Shown: positions 1 through 7,536, numbered from the stretch's first letter. The stretch is 15,094 bases of DNA from Actinomycetes bacterium (GCA_025964635.1 JAOPYP010000129.1:1-15094); one strand, 5' to 3'. Made by a program: numbers and translations. Notes: a model not told the origin generated them from the letters alone.

Positions 1-246
1 CTGGCCCAGCAGTTCAATATTTCGTCCATCCCCACGCTGATGGTGATCAGGGACAACATCGTCCTCTACGCGCAGCCGGGCGCCCTGCCCGAGCAGGCGC
101 TGGAGGAGCTGATCACGAAGGCCCGCGAGCTCGACATGGACGAGGTACGGGCGAGCGTGGCCAAGGACCAGCCCGACCATGATCAGGACCACGGGCACCA
201 GCACGACCACGAGCATGAGCCCGAGGTCACCGAGAACCAGAGCTAA
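1..246 (+). CDS. thioredoxin-like protein, C-terminal part, with His-rich tail (partial)
   Basis: The reading frame is open from the left edge and stops at TAA 244-246, so only the last 81 residues are seen. The segment begins LAQQFNISSIPTLMVIRDN, the thioredoxin-fold strand containing the cis-proline (SIPT) that packs against the active-site CXXC, which would lie outside the window. The alpha-helix PEQALEELITKARELDM follows, as in TrxA-type proteins. After the fold, a tail of about 26 residues is very rich in His, Asp and Glu (DHDQDHGHQHDHEHEPE), which ordinary TrxA lacks. By family the protein would be a cytoplasmic thiol-disulfide reductase. The tail could bind divalent metal, but that is inference. 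A GC hairpin sits just after the stop. The fold assignment is fairly sure; the exact subfamily is not. Confidence 0.85.
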   Translation: MAQQFNISSIPTLMVIRDNIVLYAQPGALPEQALEELITKARELDMDEVRASVAKDQPDHDQDHGHQHDHEHEPEVTENQS

Positions 247-257
247 TCCAGCCAGAA

Positions 258-290
258 CGAGCCCGTCGTCCCCCGGTGGCGGCGGGCTCG
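258..290 (+). terminator. GC-rich hairpin after the thioredoxin-like gene
   Basis: The perfect arms CGAGCCCG (258-265) and CGGGCTCG (283-290) extend inward through C-G and wobble pairs to about 13 pairs with a short loop. It starts 12 bases after the TAA at 244-246. There is no T-run behind it, which is usual for actinobacterial terminators. It lies between two converging genes and may serve both strands. Confidence 0.6.
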
Positions 291-357
291 TCGCATGCCA
301 TCCAGTTTCCGCATCCCGCGCGATAGCCAGCACGAGCACAGCTACGGGCGAGAACGG

Positions 358-1638
358 TCATCCCGTTCCGAGGTCCACGGCGGGCCAGTCGAGCATCCGG
401 GCGCCGATGACGGCCACCCGCAGCGATAGTCCCTGCGCCGGGTCGGCCGGGTCCCGGCCGGTGAGCGCCTTGACCCGGGCCAGCCGGTAGGTCACTGCCC
501 GGACGGAGAGGTGCAGGCGGCGGGCAGCCTCGGCCGCCACACCGCCGGACGCGTAGTACTCCTGCAGCGTGGCCAGCAACGGCCCCGCCCCGCCCCGCGC
601 CTGCTCCAGCGGCGTGAGCAAGGCGGCGACCAGGTCGGTGATGGCCGTCCGGTCGCGCAGGATGACCTGGTAGATGAGCAGGTCCGAGGCGTCCACCACG
701 GGGTCGGGCATGCCGAGGCGCGCGGCTACGTCGAGCGCGTCACCTGCTTCGTCATAGGACCGCCGCACGCCGCCTGGGCCCGGGTAGGGCCGCCCGAACG
801 CGACCCGCCACGGCCGTGGCTCGTCCGGGAGCAGGTCCGGGTGGCCACGGGCCAGGGCCCGGGCCAGCGCCACGGCGACCCGGCTGGCCTCGCCGCCGTC
901 GGTCACGCCGGTCACCGCGACGAGCCGGCCGCCGCGGGTGATCGTCAGCGACGGCGACGGGGCGGCCGCCTCGGCGACCAGCCGGTCGATTTCCTGCCCC
1001 AGCGGCCGGGTGGCGCGAACCCCGGTCGCGTACTCGGCCAGCACCACCAGATGCGGCCCGGCCAGCCGCAGCCCGAGCCGCTCACCGCGCACCAGCAGGT
1101 CGGCGGCGTCGCGGCCGGAGAGCAGGTCGTCGACGAACTCCAGGCGCTCGGCCTCCTCGCGGCGGGCGATCGACAGGTGGGCGCGCTCGAAGCCCTCGGC
1201 CGCCGCGGCTACCGCGTCGTCGGCGGCCCGCAGCATGCCGAGCCCGGCGGCCCGCAGATCGGCCAGGCCGGACAGAACGCGCCACAACCGCCAGGTCGCC
1301 GACAGGTAGAGGTCGACCAGGCCGCGCAGGGCCACACCACTCTCCGCGGCCTGCTCCCCCGCCCGGCCGTACCGGGCGAGTTCCATGGAGGCCAGGCGAC
1401 GGCCGCTCCGGGCGGCGTCCGCGGTCGCGGGCAGGTAGTCGGCGAGCAGGTCCGGCGACACCCCGCCCGCCTCCCGGCTCGCCGCGCGGGCGATCGCGTC
1501 CAGGTCAACCGCTCCGCTGCCCCCCGCCGCCCCACTGTCCCCCGCGCCTCCGCGGGCCCCTGCGACCACACCGGCCCCCGCCGCCCCGCCGGCGTCACCC
1601 GCGGCACCGTCGCGGCTGGCCGTTTCGCGCTGGCTCAT
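358..1638 (-). CDS. PucR/CdaR-family transcriptional regulator
   Basis: A 426-residue protein of the PucR/CdaR class. These regulators bind DNA through a C-terminal helix-turn-helix and usually respond to a metabolite. The HTH lies at about residues 357-411: LQEYYASGGVAAEAARRL, then LSVRAVTYRLARV and a GxDPxDP-like turn (TGRDPADPAQGL), the standard HTH_30 layout. The middle region (about 190-330) fits the GGDEF-like CdaR domain. Residues 9-45 are a low-complexity Ala/Gly stretch. The start ATG at 1638 is chosen because GAGGAG (1647-1652 on this strand) sits 8 bases before it. The gene is divergent from the M50 protease gene, and a 23-bp inverted repeat (1662-1684) lies in the leader, so autoregulation or control of the divergent unit is plausible. 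The inducer cannot be told. Confidence 0.88.
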   Translation of the reverse strand: MSQRETASRDGAAGDAGGAAGAGVVAGARGGAGDSGAAGGSGAVDLDAIARAASREAGGVSPDLLADYLPATADAARSGRRLASMELARYGRAGEQAAESGVALRGLVDLYLSATWRLWRVLSGLADLRAAGLGMLRAADDAVAAAAEGFERAHLSIARREEAERLEFVDDLLSGRDAADLLVRGERLGLRLAGPHLVVLAEYATGVRATRPLGQEIDRLVAEAAAPSPSLTITRGGRLVAVTGVTDGGEASRVAVALARALARGHPDLLPDEPRPWRVAFGRPYPGPGGVRRSYDEAGDALDVAARLGMPDPVVDASDLLIYQVILRDRTAITDLVAALLTPLEQARGGAGPLLATLQEYYASGGVAAEAARRLHLSVRAVTYRLARVKALTGRDPADPAQGLSLRVAVIGARMLDWPAVDLGTG

Positions 1639-1661
1639 CCGGTCGGCTCCTCAACCCTCTT

Positions 1662-1684
1662 AAGTTGCCGGAAGCCAGCAACTT
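1662..1684. promoter_or_regulatory. inverted repeat, candidate operator in the pucR-type leader
   Basis: AAGTTGC (1662-1668) and GCAACTT (1678-1684) are perfect 7-base arms around a 9-base spacer. The centre-to-centre distance is 16 bases. The repeat begins 24 bases upstream of the regulator start and just downstream of its proposed -10 box, where a bound dimer would block transcription. It could instead act as an RNA hairpin in the leader. Confidence 0.5.
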
Positions 1685-1694
1685 CGTAGGCGTG

Positions 1695-1700
1695 ATCTTA
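1695..1700 (-). promoter_or_regulatory. candidate -10 box for the PucR-type regulator gene
   Basis: Reading the minus strand, TAAGAT matches the TANNNT consensus, with transcription expected to start near 1688. No convincing -35 hexamer is seen 17-18 bases upstream. The position relative to the inverted repeat at 1662-1684 and to the ribosome site supports it, but it is a short motif. Confidence 0.4.
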
Positions 1701-1793
1701 GCCGGTAACGTCCGATGACGGCTCATCTCCGGCAATGCATAGTAGTCGCAAGGTCGCTGGTGACCCTGACGCCAGCGCCATGAGGAGACGGCA

Positions 1794-3125
1794 GTGACCA
1801 TGATCCACCCGCCCTCAGCCGGGCCTGCGGGTCCGGCCGCCCGGCCGCCGGGGGATCCCGGGCAGCCGGGAGGTCCCGGCTACTCCCGGGATCCCGGCCG
1901 CGGCGGGGGCTCCCGCATCGCCGGGATACCCATCACGCTCACCCCGGGGGCCTACCTGCTCGGTGTGCTGGCCGCCGGGTTCGGCGCGCTCACCCTGCCC
2001 GCCCTCGACCCGGGCCGGTCCGTGGCCGGCTACCTGGCCGCCGCCGCGGGTCTGGTCATCGTCCTGCTGGCCAGTATGGTCGCGCACGAGCTGGCGCACT
2101 CGATCATGGCGCGCCGCTACGGCCTCGGCGTGCCGGTCACGATCGGCCTGTTCGGAGGCGTGCGGCACGGCCGGGCCCAGCGGCCCGGATCGCCCGGGGA
2201 GCCGGAACTGCCCGGCCCCGGCGCCCAGTTGCGGGTCGCCGCGGCCGGCCCGCTGGCCAGCCTGCTGCTCGGTGTGGTCAGCGCGGCCGCGGCCGTCGCC
2301 CTGTCCGCGCTCGGCGCCGGCCTCCTGGTCGTCACCGTGGCCGTGGCCGGAGCCTGGATCAACGGACTGCTCGCCGTGGCCAACCTGGTTCCGGGGGCGG
2401 GTCTGGATGGAGGGCGGATTGTCCGAGCGCTCGCGTGGGCGCGCTCGGGCGACTCCACCCGCGCGGGTCTCATCGCGGCCCGCTTCGGCCAGGTCAGCGG
2501 GGCGATCCTGACCGCCGCCGGAGTGACCGCGGTGGCGCTGGGTCACCTCGCCGGCCTGTGGTTCGGGCTGATGGGCCTGGTGATGGTCGCGGCGTCCCGC
2601 GCCGAGGCCAGCCAGGTGCGGACCTCGGCCGCACTGGCCGGGGTGCGCGTCCGCGACATCCTCCCGCTGGACGGCGGGCTGGCCCCCAGCGCCCGCGGCT
2701 GGCAGACGGTCCAGGCCTTCCTGGATCAGCAGAGCCCGGACGAGGACGGCCGGAACCAGCTGGCCCACCTCGGCACGACCGCCTACCCGGTGCGGGACTT
2801 CGACGGCCAGCTGTCCGGCCTGGTCACGCTGACCCAGCTGCTGGCCGTGCCGGCGAGTCACCGGGCCGACACCCGCCTGGCGCAGGTTGCCACCCCGGCC
2901 GGCTCCCTGACCTTCACCACGCTGGACGAGCCGCTGACCGACCTGCGCACGAGGCTGAGCGTGCGCCCGGCCAGCCCGGCCGCGCTGCACACCACTGGCC
3001 ACGCACTGGTGCTGGGTCCGAGCGGCGAGCTGGCCGGACTGCTCACGCCGGCCGACTTCGCCCGGGCGGCCCAGTTCGGCGCCCTGCGGGCGTCCACCGC
3101 CGGAGCCGGGCCAGGTCCACGCTGA
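1794..3125 (+). CDS. site-2 protease family (M50) zinc metalloprotease with C-terminal CBS-like region
   Basis: A 443-residue intramembrane metalloprotease of the M50/S2P family, which cuts transmembrane proteins such as anti-sigma factors. The zinc motif HELAH is at 98-102. The second conserved element is NLVPGAGLDGG at 197-207, whose Asp completes the zinc site. An AAGPLAS segment (150-156) is the usual M50 loop. Hydrophobic segments fall at about 50-70, 80-97, 150-172, 174-195 and 230-272. Residues 280-435 resemble a CBS-domain pair, as in Rip3-like proteases. Residues 1-40 are a Gly/Pro-rich cytoplasmic tail. The start GTG at 1794 has GAGGAG (1782-1787) six bases before it; ATG 1800 is an alternative. 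TerC follows after 19 bp, so the two genes probably share a transcript. The substrate is unknown. Confidence 0.88.
   Translation: MTMIHPPSAGPAGPAARPPGDPGQPGGPGYSRDPGRGGGSRIAGIPITLTPGAYLLGVLAAGFGALTLPALDPGRSVAGYLAAAAGLVIVLLASMVAHELAHSIMARRYGLGVPVTIGLFGGVRHGRAQRPGSPGEPELPGPGAQLRVAAAGPLASLLLGVVSAAAAVALSALGAGLLVVTVAVAGAWINGLLAVANLVPGAGLDGGRIVRALAWARSGDSTRAGLIAARFGQVSGAILTAAGVTAVALGHLAGLWFGLMGLVMVAASRAEASQVRTSAALAGVRVRDILPLDGGLAPSARGWQTVQAFLDQQSPDEDGRNQLAHLGTTAYPVRDFDGQLSGLVTLTQLLAVPASHRADTRLAQVATPAGSLTFTTLDEPLTDLRTRLSVRPASPAALHTTGHALVLGPSGELAGLLTPADFARAAQFGALRASTAGAGPGPR
1852..1895 (+). repeat. nested inverted repeat (large hairpin) inside the M50 protease N-terminal coding region
   Basis: The outer arms GGGATCCCGGG (1852-1862) and CCCGGGATCCC (1885-1895) are perfect over 11 bases. 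Inside them AGCCGGGA (1864-1871) and TCCCGGCT (1874-1881) are perfect over 8. As RNA this gives a near-continuous stem of about 18 GC-rich pairs starting 58 bases into the gene. It encodes part of the Gly/Pro-rich tail (about residues 20-34), so it may be a by-product of GDPG/PGGPG codons, or it may act on translation. Confidence 0.7.
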
Positions 3126-3144
3126 CGATGACAGGAGCCGCCCC

Positions 3145-4179
3145 GTGATCCACGACGCCTTCCATGTGCCGGTCTGGCTATGGGGTGTCGCGCTCGCGGT
3201 GGTCCTCGCGGTCGTCGCGGCGGACCTGTTCCTCGCCTCGCGCAGCCGTGGCCGTGAGCCCGGGCTGCGCGAGGCGGCGTTGTGCACGGCGGCGGTCGTC
3301 GCGCTCGGTGCGCTGTTCGGCCTGGCCCTCGCCGCGGTGGCCGGGTCGAAGGCCTCGGGCCAGTTCTACGCGGGATGGCTGACCGAGTACAGCCTCTCGC
3401 TGGACAACCTGTTCGTGTTCGTCCTATTGATCGGCCGGTCCGGGGTGGACAGCCGGCTGCGCAGCCGGGTCCTGCTGGCCGGGATCGGCCTCGCCCTGCT
3501 GCTGCGGGCCGTGTTCATCGCGGCGGGTGCGGCCGCACTGAACCGCTTCGACTGGGTGCTGTACATCTTCGGCGCGGTCCTGCTGATCACCGCGGTGCGG
3601 CTGGCCACGGGCCGTGGCGGCCCCGCGAACCCGGCGGCCCCCGGCCCCCGGGTGCGGGCGCCGAAGTTCCTGCGCCTCGGGCTGACCGGCCGCCTCATGC
3701 GGCACCGCAACGGCCCCATGCTGGCCCTGATCGCCGCGATCGCCGGTGCCGACGTGGTGTTCGCGATGGACTCGATCCCGGCGGTGTTCGGCCTGACCCG
3801 CGATCCCTACCTGGTGCTGGCCGCGAACGTGTTCGCGCTGCTCGGCCTGCGCCACCTGTACTTCCTGATCGGCGGGCTGCTGGACCGGCTGGTGCACCTG
3901 AGCGCGGGACTGTCGGCGATCCTCGCGTTCATCGGGGTGAAGCTGATCGCCGAGGCCCTCGCCGATTCCGGGGTGCACCACATCGGCCCCGTGCCGGTGC
4001 CGCACATCAGCACCGGGGTGTCTCTGGGCGTCATCGGCGGCGTGCTGATCGTGGTCACGGTGACCAGCCTGATGGCCACCCGCCACCGCGCGGACGCCCG
4101 GGAGGTCAGGCCCTCCCGGTCAGCTCACCCAGCTGAGCGCCCACCTCGTCCGGGGCGACCTTCCGAGTCTCACCGGTAG
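3145..4179 (+). CDS. TerC-family integral membrane protein
   Basis: A 344-residue polytopic inner-membrane protein of the TerC/Alx family, members of which export manganese and help load metal onto secreted proteins; others are linked to tellurite resistance. Conserved acidic signatures are visible: LTEYSLSLDNLFVFVLLI (79-96, with E81 and D87) and GADVVFAMDSIPAVFGL (201-217, with D203 and D209). About seven to nine hydrophobic segments are spread from 10 to 315. The last 30 residues are a basic, Ser/Pro-rich cytoplasmic tail. The start GTG at 3145 has AGGAG (3133-3137) seven bases before it. The gene follows the M50 protease by 19 bp. Its last 74 bp overlap the 3' end of proS on the other strand. 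The transported ion is inferred from family knowledge only. Confidence 0.92.
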   Translation: MIHDAFHVPVWLWGVALAVVLAVVAADLFLASRSRGREPGLREAALCTAAVVALGALFGLALAAVAGSKASGQFYAGWLTEYSLSLDNLFVFVLLIGRSGVDSRLRSRVLLAGIGLALLLRAVFIAAGAAALNRFDWVLYIFGAVLLITAVRLATGRGGPANPAAPGPRVRAPKFLRLGLTGRLMRHRNGPMLALIAAIAGADVVFAMDSIPAVFGLTRDPYLVLAANVFALLGLRHLYFLIGGLLDRLVHLSAGLSAILAFIGVKLIAEALADSGVHHIGPVPVPHISTGVSLGVIGGVLIVVTVTSLMATRHRADAREVRPSRSAHPAERPPRPGRPSESHR

Positions 4180-5809
4180 CCCGCTCGGTCAGCTCGACCG
4201 TGCCCTCGGCCAGCCCGCGCTTGCCTACGGTGATCCGGTACGGGATGCCGGTCAGCTCCGCGTCGCGGAACTTCACCCCGGCCCGCTCGGCCCGGTCGTC
4301 GATGATGACCTCGAACCCGGCCGCGGCCAGCTGCTCGTAGAGTTCGGCGCCCGCCTTGGCCACCTCGGGGTCCTCGGACTGGGCGACGGTCACCACGACC
4401 GTGAACGGGGCCACGGCCAGCGGCCAGACGATGCCGCGCTCGTCGTGGTGGCCTTCGACGATGGCGGCCATCGCCCGCTCCACCCCGATCCCGTAGCTCC
4501 CCATGATCAGCGGGACGGCTTTGCCGTCCGGGCCGAGCACGGTCGCGCCGAAGACCTTGGAGTAACGGTCCCCGAGCTTGAAGATGTGCCCGACCTCGAT
4601 GGCCTCGATGAGCTCCAGCGGTTCCCCGCACTGCGGGCAGGCCTCGCCCGCGGTGACCTCACGCAGGTCGGCCCACTGCCCCACGGCGATGTCCCGGGCC
4701 ACGTCCACGCCGCGCAGGTGCATGTCGTCCACGTTGGCCCCGGTGACCATGTCGCGCCGCCCGTCCAGCGCGCGGTCCGCGAGGATGGGCAGCCCGCCGA
4801 CCCCGACCGCGCCCAGGCTCCCCGGCAGCGCGCCGAGCGCCTCCCTGATCTCGTCCGGCTGGGCCGGGCGGACCGCGGCCGCGCCGGTGGCGTCGATCAG
4901 CTTCTGCTCGTTCAGCGCGTGGTCGCCGCGCATCAGCACCAGGGTCAGCTGGTCATCCAGCACGTAGATGAGCGTCTTGATCTGCCGCGTCGCGGCCGCG
5001 TCGTACCCGGTGGCCAGGTCCTCGATGGTCCGCACGCCGGGCGTGCCGAACCGCTCCGGGGCGTCGGGTCCGGGGCTGTCGGCCAGGTCGGCCAGCCGTG
5101 ACGTGGCCTTCTCTATGTTGGCCGCGTACTTGCAGGCCGGGCAGTACACGACGAGATCCTCACCGGACGACGAGGGGCACATGAACTCGGTGGAGTCGCT
5201 GCCGCCCATGGTTCCGCTGGAGGCTTCGACGGGGATGGCCGGGATCCCGAGCCGCTCGAAGATGCGCACGTAGGCGCCGTAGTGCCGGTCGAAGGCGGCA
5301 TCGAGCCCGACCCGGTCCAGGTCGAAGGTGTAGGAGTCCTTCATGGTGAACTCGCGGGTGCGGATCAGCCCGGCCCGGGGCCGGGGCTCGTCCCGGAACT
5401 TGGTCTGGAACTGGTACCAGGCCTGCGGCAGCTGCTTGTGCGAGTTCAGCTCGGCGGCCAGGACCGCGAAGATCTCCTCGTGGGTCATGGCCAGCGCCAG
5501 CCGGGCGCCCTTCCGGTCGGTGAGCCGGAACATCTCCTCGCCCATGATTTCCCAGCGCCCGCTGCGCTCCCAGATCTCGGCCGGGTGCATGTCGGGCAGC
5601 AGGACCTCCTGCGCGCCGATCCCGTTCATCTCCTGCCGGATGATCTCGATGACCTTGGCCCGGACCCGCACGGCCAGCGGCAGCAGCGAGTAGTGCCCGG
5701 CCATCAGCTGGCGGATGTACCCACCGCGCAGCAGCAGCCGGTGGCTCGGCGCGCCCGCGTCCGCCGGGTCCTCCCGCAGGGTGGGGACGAACATCTGTGA
5801 CCAGTGCAT
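4106..5809 (-). CDS. proS: prolyl-tRNA synthetase (bacterial type with editing insertion)
   Basis: A 567-residue cytoplasmic class II synthetase that attaches proline to tRNA(Pro). The catalytic core runs from about 40-215, with motif 2 around RDEPRPRAGLIRTREF (139-154), and resumes at 390-450 with motif 3 GSYGIGVERAMAAI (437-450). Between them, about 225-385, lies the INS editing domain that removes mischarged alanine. K278 in QIKTLIYV corresponds to the editing lysine known from the E. coli enzyme. The anticodon-binding domain occupies about 465-560. The length is normal for the family. The start ATG 5807-5809 has GGAGAG eight bases upstream. The 3' end overlaps the TerC gene. The leader holds direct and inverted repeats (see 5842-5956) but no T-box. 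Confidence 0.97.
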   Translation of the reverse strand: MHWSQMFVPTLREDPADAGAPSHRLLLRGGYIRQLMAGHYSLLPLAVRVRAKVIEIIRQEMNGIGAQEVLLPDMHPAEIWERSGRWEIMGEEMFRLTDRKGARLALAMTHEEIFAVLAAELNSHKQLPQAWYQFQTKFRDEPRPRAGLIRTREFTMKDSYTFDLDRVGLDAAFDRHYGAYVRIFERLGIPAIPVEASSGTMGGSDSTEFMCPSSSGEDLVVYCPACKYAANIEKATSRLADLADSPGPDAPERFGTPGVRTIEDLATGYDAAATRQIKTLIYVLDDQLTLVLMRGDHALNEQKLIDATGAAAVRPAQPDEIREALGALPGSLGAVGVGGLPILADRALDGRRDMVTGANVDDMHLRGVDVARDIAVGQWADLREVTAGEACPQCGEPLELIEAIEVGHIFKLGDRYSKVFGATVLGPDGKAVPLIMGSYGIGVERAMAAIVEGHHDERGIVWPLAVAPFTVVVTVAQSEDPEVAKAGAELYEQLAAAGFEVIIDDRAERAGVKFRDAELTGIPYRITVGKRGLAEGTVELTERATGETRKVAPDEVGAQLGELTGRA

Positions 5810-5841
5810 GCGCGGGACTCTCCGTGGGGAACGACAGTGTC

Positions 5842-5868
5842 TTATTCAAATCGCGTTATTCAAATCGC
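5842..5868. repeat. tandem direct repeat upstream of proS
   Basis: TTATTCAAATCGC occurs at 5842-5854 and again at 5856-5868, a period of 14 bases. It lies 33-59 bases upstream of the proS start and is AT-rich compared with its surroundings. On the proS strand the unit reads GCGATTTGAATAA. It may contain the promoter or a binding site; no clear -10/-35 pair can be assigned. Confidence 0.7.
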
Positions 5869-5956
5869 CCGCCACGGCTGCTGTCATCGTGACCTGCACC
5901 GGCCGCTCGCGCAGGTCCGGCGGGCCTGGGCTCACCAGCCGGTTTCTGAATAACGC
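5853..5956. repeat. long-range inverted repeat between the MFS gene and proS
   Basis: GCGTTATTCA (5853-5862, shared with the second tandem unit) pairs perfectly with TGAATAACGC (5947-5956). Between them is a smaller hairpin, GACCTGC (5891-5897) with GCAGGTC (5911-5917). Together these fill most of the 163-bp spacer. The outer arm at 5947 lies 17 bases beyond the MFS stop. The arrangement could loop the proS leader or hold paired operator sites. Confidence 0.55.
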
Positions 5957-5972
5957 TCAGTGGTTGAGAAGC

Positions 5973-7511
5973 TTAGTGGGAGTCCGCCCGTGGCGCGGCG
6001 CGCAGCCCCGGCTCCAGCGGCGGGGCACCGACCGCGCAGTTCGTCAGGCACTCCGGTTCGGCCACCTCCTCCCCGGACGGCGACCGGAGCACGCTGTTGT
6101 CGACCAGGATCGCCGATCCCACCGCGGCCAGCACCATCAGCCCGGAGCAGATGAGCATGGCCTCGTGGAACCCGTGGTTCAGCAACGGCGCCGAGTGCAG
6201 CGCGCCGCCGCTGAGCCCGACGGCGGCTGGCAGGCCCGCCACGGCCAGCAGCCCGGCCGCCCGGGCCGTGGCGTTGTTCACCCCGCTGGCCACCCCCGCG
6301 TGCCGCTCATCCGCGCTGGCCAGGACCGTGGCGGTGAGCGGGGCCACCGTCATGGACAGGCCCACGCCGAACAGCAGGACGGCGGGCAGCACGTCGGCCA
6401 CATACGAGGGGTGCGGCCCGATCCGGGTGAGCAACGCCAGCCCGGCCGCCGCGGTCAGCAGCCCTCCGGTCATCAGCCAGCGCGGCCCGAACCGCTGCGC
6501 CAGCGCGCCAGCCCGCGATGACAGCAGCAGCAGGGCCGCGGTCGAGGGCAGCAGCGAAATCCCGGCCTGCAGGGGCGTGAAGTGCGCGACCACCTGAAGA
6601 CTCAGCACGAGCAGGAAGAACACCGCGCCCATCGCCCCGTACACGATGAACGTGATCAGGTTGATGGCGGTGAACTGCCGGGACGAGAAGATCCCCAGCG
6701 GCAGCATCGGCGGGACGTGCTCGGGGTGGCGGCCACGCCGCCGTTCGAGCAGGACGAACGCGACTCCGGCGATGACTCCCGCCACGGCCGGCACTACGGA
6801 GGCGAGCAGGGAGGACGAGGGCGCCTCGATCAGCCCGTCGGTGATGCCGGCCAGCGCCAGCGCGGCGAGCACCGCGCCGGCGATGTCGAACCGGCCCTGG
6901 GCGGTGGGGTCCCGGGTCTCCGGGACGTGCCGCATGGTCACGAGGAGCACGGCCGCGGCGAGCGGCAGGTTGAGCAGGAAGATCCAGCGCCACCCGATCG
7001 AGCCCACGATCCAGCCACCCACGAACGGGCCGATCGCGCCGGCCACGCCCCCCAGCCCGGACCAGGCCCCGATGGCCCGCGGCCGGTCATCGGCCGCGAA
7101 CGCCGCCTGGATGATGGCCAGCGAGCCGGGCGTGAGCAGCGCCCCGCCGATGCCCTGCAAGCCCCGGGCGGCGATCAGCACCCCGATGTTAGGGGCCAGG
7201 CCGCACAGGGCCGACGAGAGCGCGAACCACATCACGCCGATGAGGAACACACGCCGGCGGCCGAACCGGTCGCCCAGAGCGCCGCCCAGCAGGATGAGCC
7301 CGGCCAGGGTGAGCGTGTAGGAGGTCACCACCCACTGCAGGCCGGCCAGGGAGGTGTGCAGTTCCAGGCCGATGGTCGGCAGGGCCACGTTGACCACCGT
7401 CGAGTCGAGCATCGCCATGCTCGACCCGAGGACGGTGGCAGCGATGATCCACCGTCCGCGGGGCTGCCCGACCCTGATCTGCCCGGGCGCTTTGGCGGTC
7501 ACTGAAGCCAT
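5973..7511 (-). CDS. MFS transporter, DHA2 (14-TM drug:H+ antiporter) family
   Basis: A 512-residue integral membrane exporter of the EmrB/QacA type, driven by the proton gradient. The family signature LDSTVVNVALP (35-45) is at the end of the first membrane helix. Motif A, GALGDRFGRRRVFL (77-90), is in the loop after helix 2, and motif C, GGVAGAIGPFVGG (154-166), is in helix 5. Hydrophobic segments continue to the C-terminus in a number consistent with 14 helices. The start ATG 7509-7511 has only a weak GAGAA element upstream; a GTG four codons in is possible. A perfect 15-bp palindrome (7537-7551) lies 25 bp upstream, a likely regulator site, although no TetR/MarR gene is adjacent. The substrate cannot be inferred. 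The DUF1697 gene lies 94 bp upstream on the same strand. Confidence 0.93.
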   Translation of the reverse strand: MASVTAKAPGQIRVGQPRGRWIIAATVLGSSMAMLDSTVVNVALPTIGLELHTSLAGLQWVVTSYTLTLAGLILLGGALGDRFGRRRVFLIGVMWFALSSALCGLAPNIGVLIAARGLQGIGGALLTPGSLAIIQAAFAADDRPRAIGAWSGLGGVAGAIGPFVGGWIVGSIGWRWIFLLNLPLAAAVLLVTMRHVPETRDPTAQGRFDIAGAVLAALALAGITDGLIEAPSSSLLASVVPAVAGVIAGVAFVLLERRRGRHPEHVPPMLPLGIFSSRQFTAINLITFIVYGAMGAVFFLLVLSLQVVAHFTPLQAGISLLPSTAALLLLSSRAGALAQRFGPRWLMTGGLLTAAAGLALLTRIGPHPSYVADVLPAVLLFGVGLSMTVAPLTATVLASADERHAGVASGVNNATARAAGLLAVAGLPAAVGLSGGALHSAPLLNHGFHEAMLICSGLMVLAAVGSAILVDNSVLRSPSGEEVAEPECLTNCAVGAPPLEPGLRAAPRADSH

Positions 7512-7536
7512 TACGTGATGTTCTCACTCAGAAGGA

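Noticed and set aside
511..1689. 392-residue plus-strand frame opposite the PucR-type regulator
   Set aside because: Antisense to a gene with a clear helix-turn-helix and ribosome site; sequence is Gln/Gly/Arg repeats only.
1815..3287. 490-residue open frame on the minus strand opposite the M50 protease gene
   Set aside because: Composed of Arg/Gly/Gln/His-rich low-complexity sequence with no fold pattern; the opposite strand has a clear HELAH protease. Long antisense frames are expected in such GC-rich DNA.
5810..5972. T-box riboswitch in the proS leader
   Set aside because: No conserved T-box core such as TGGTACCGCG and too little room for the full structure before the start codon.
5715..6521. 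268-residue plus-strand frame spanning the proS leader and MFS 3' end
   Set aside because: Crosses the repeat-filled spacer and runs antisense to two solid genes; Arg/Gln-rich with no domain.
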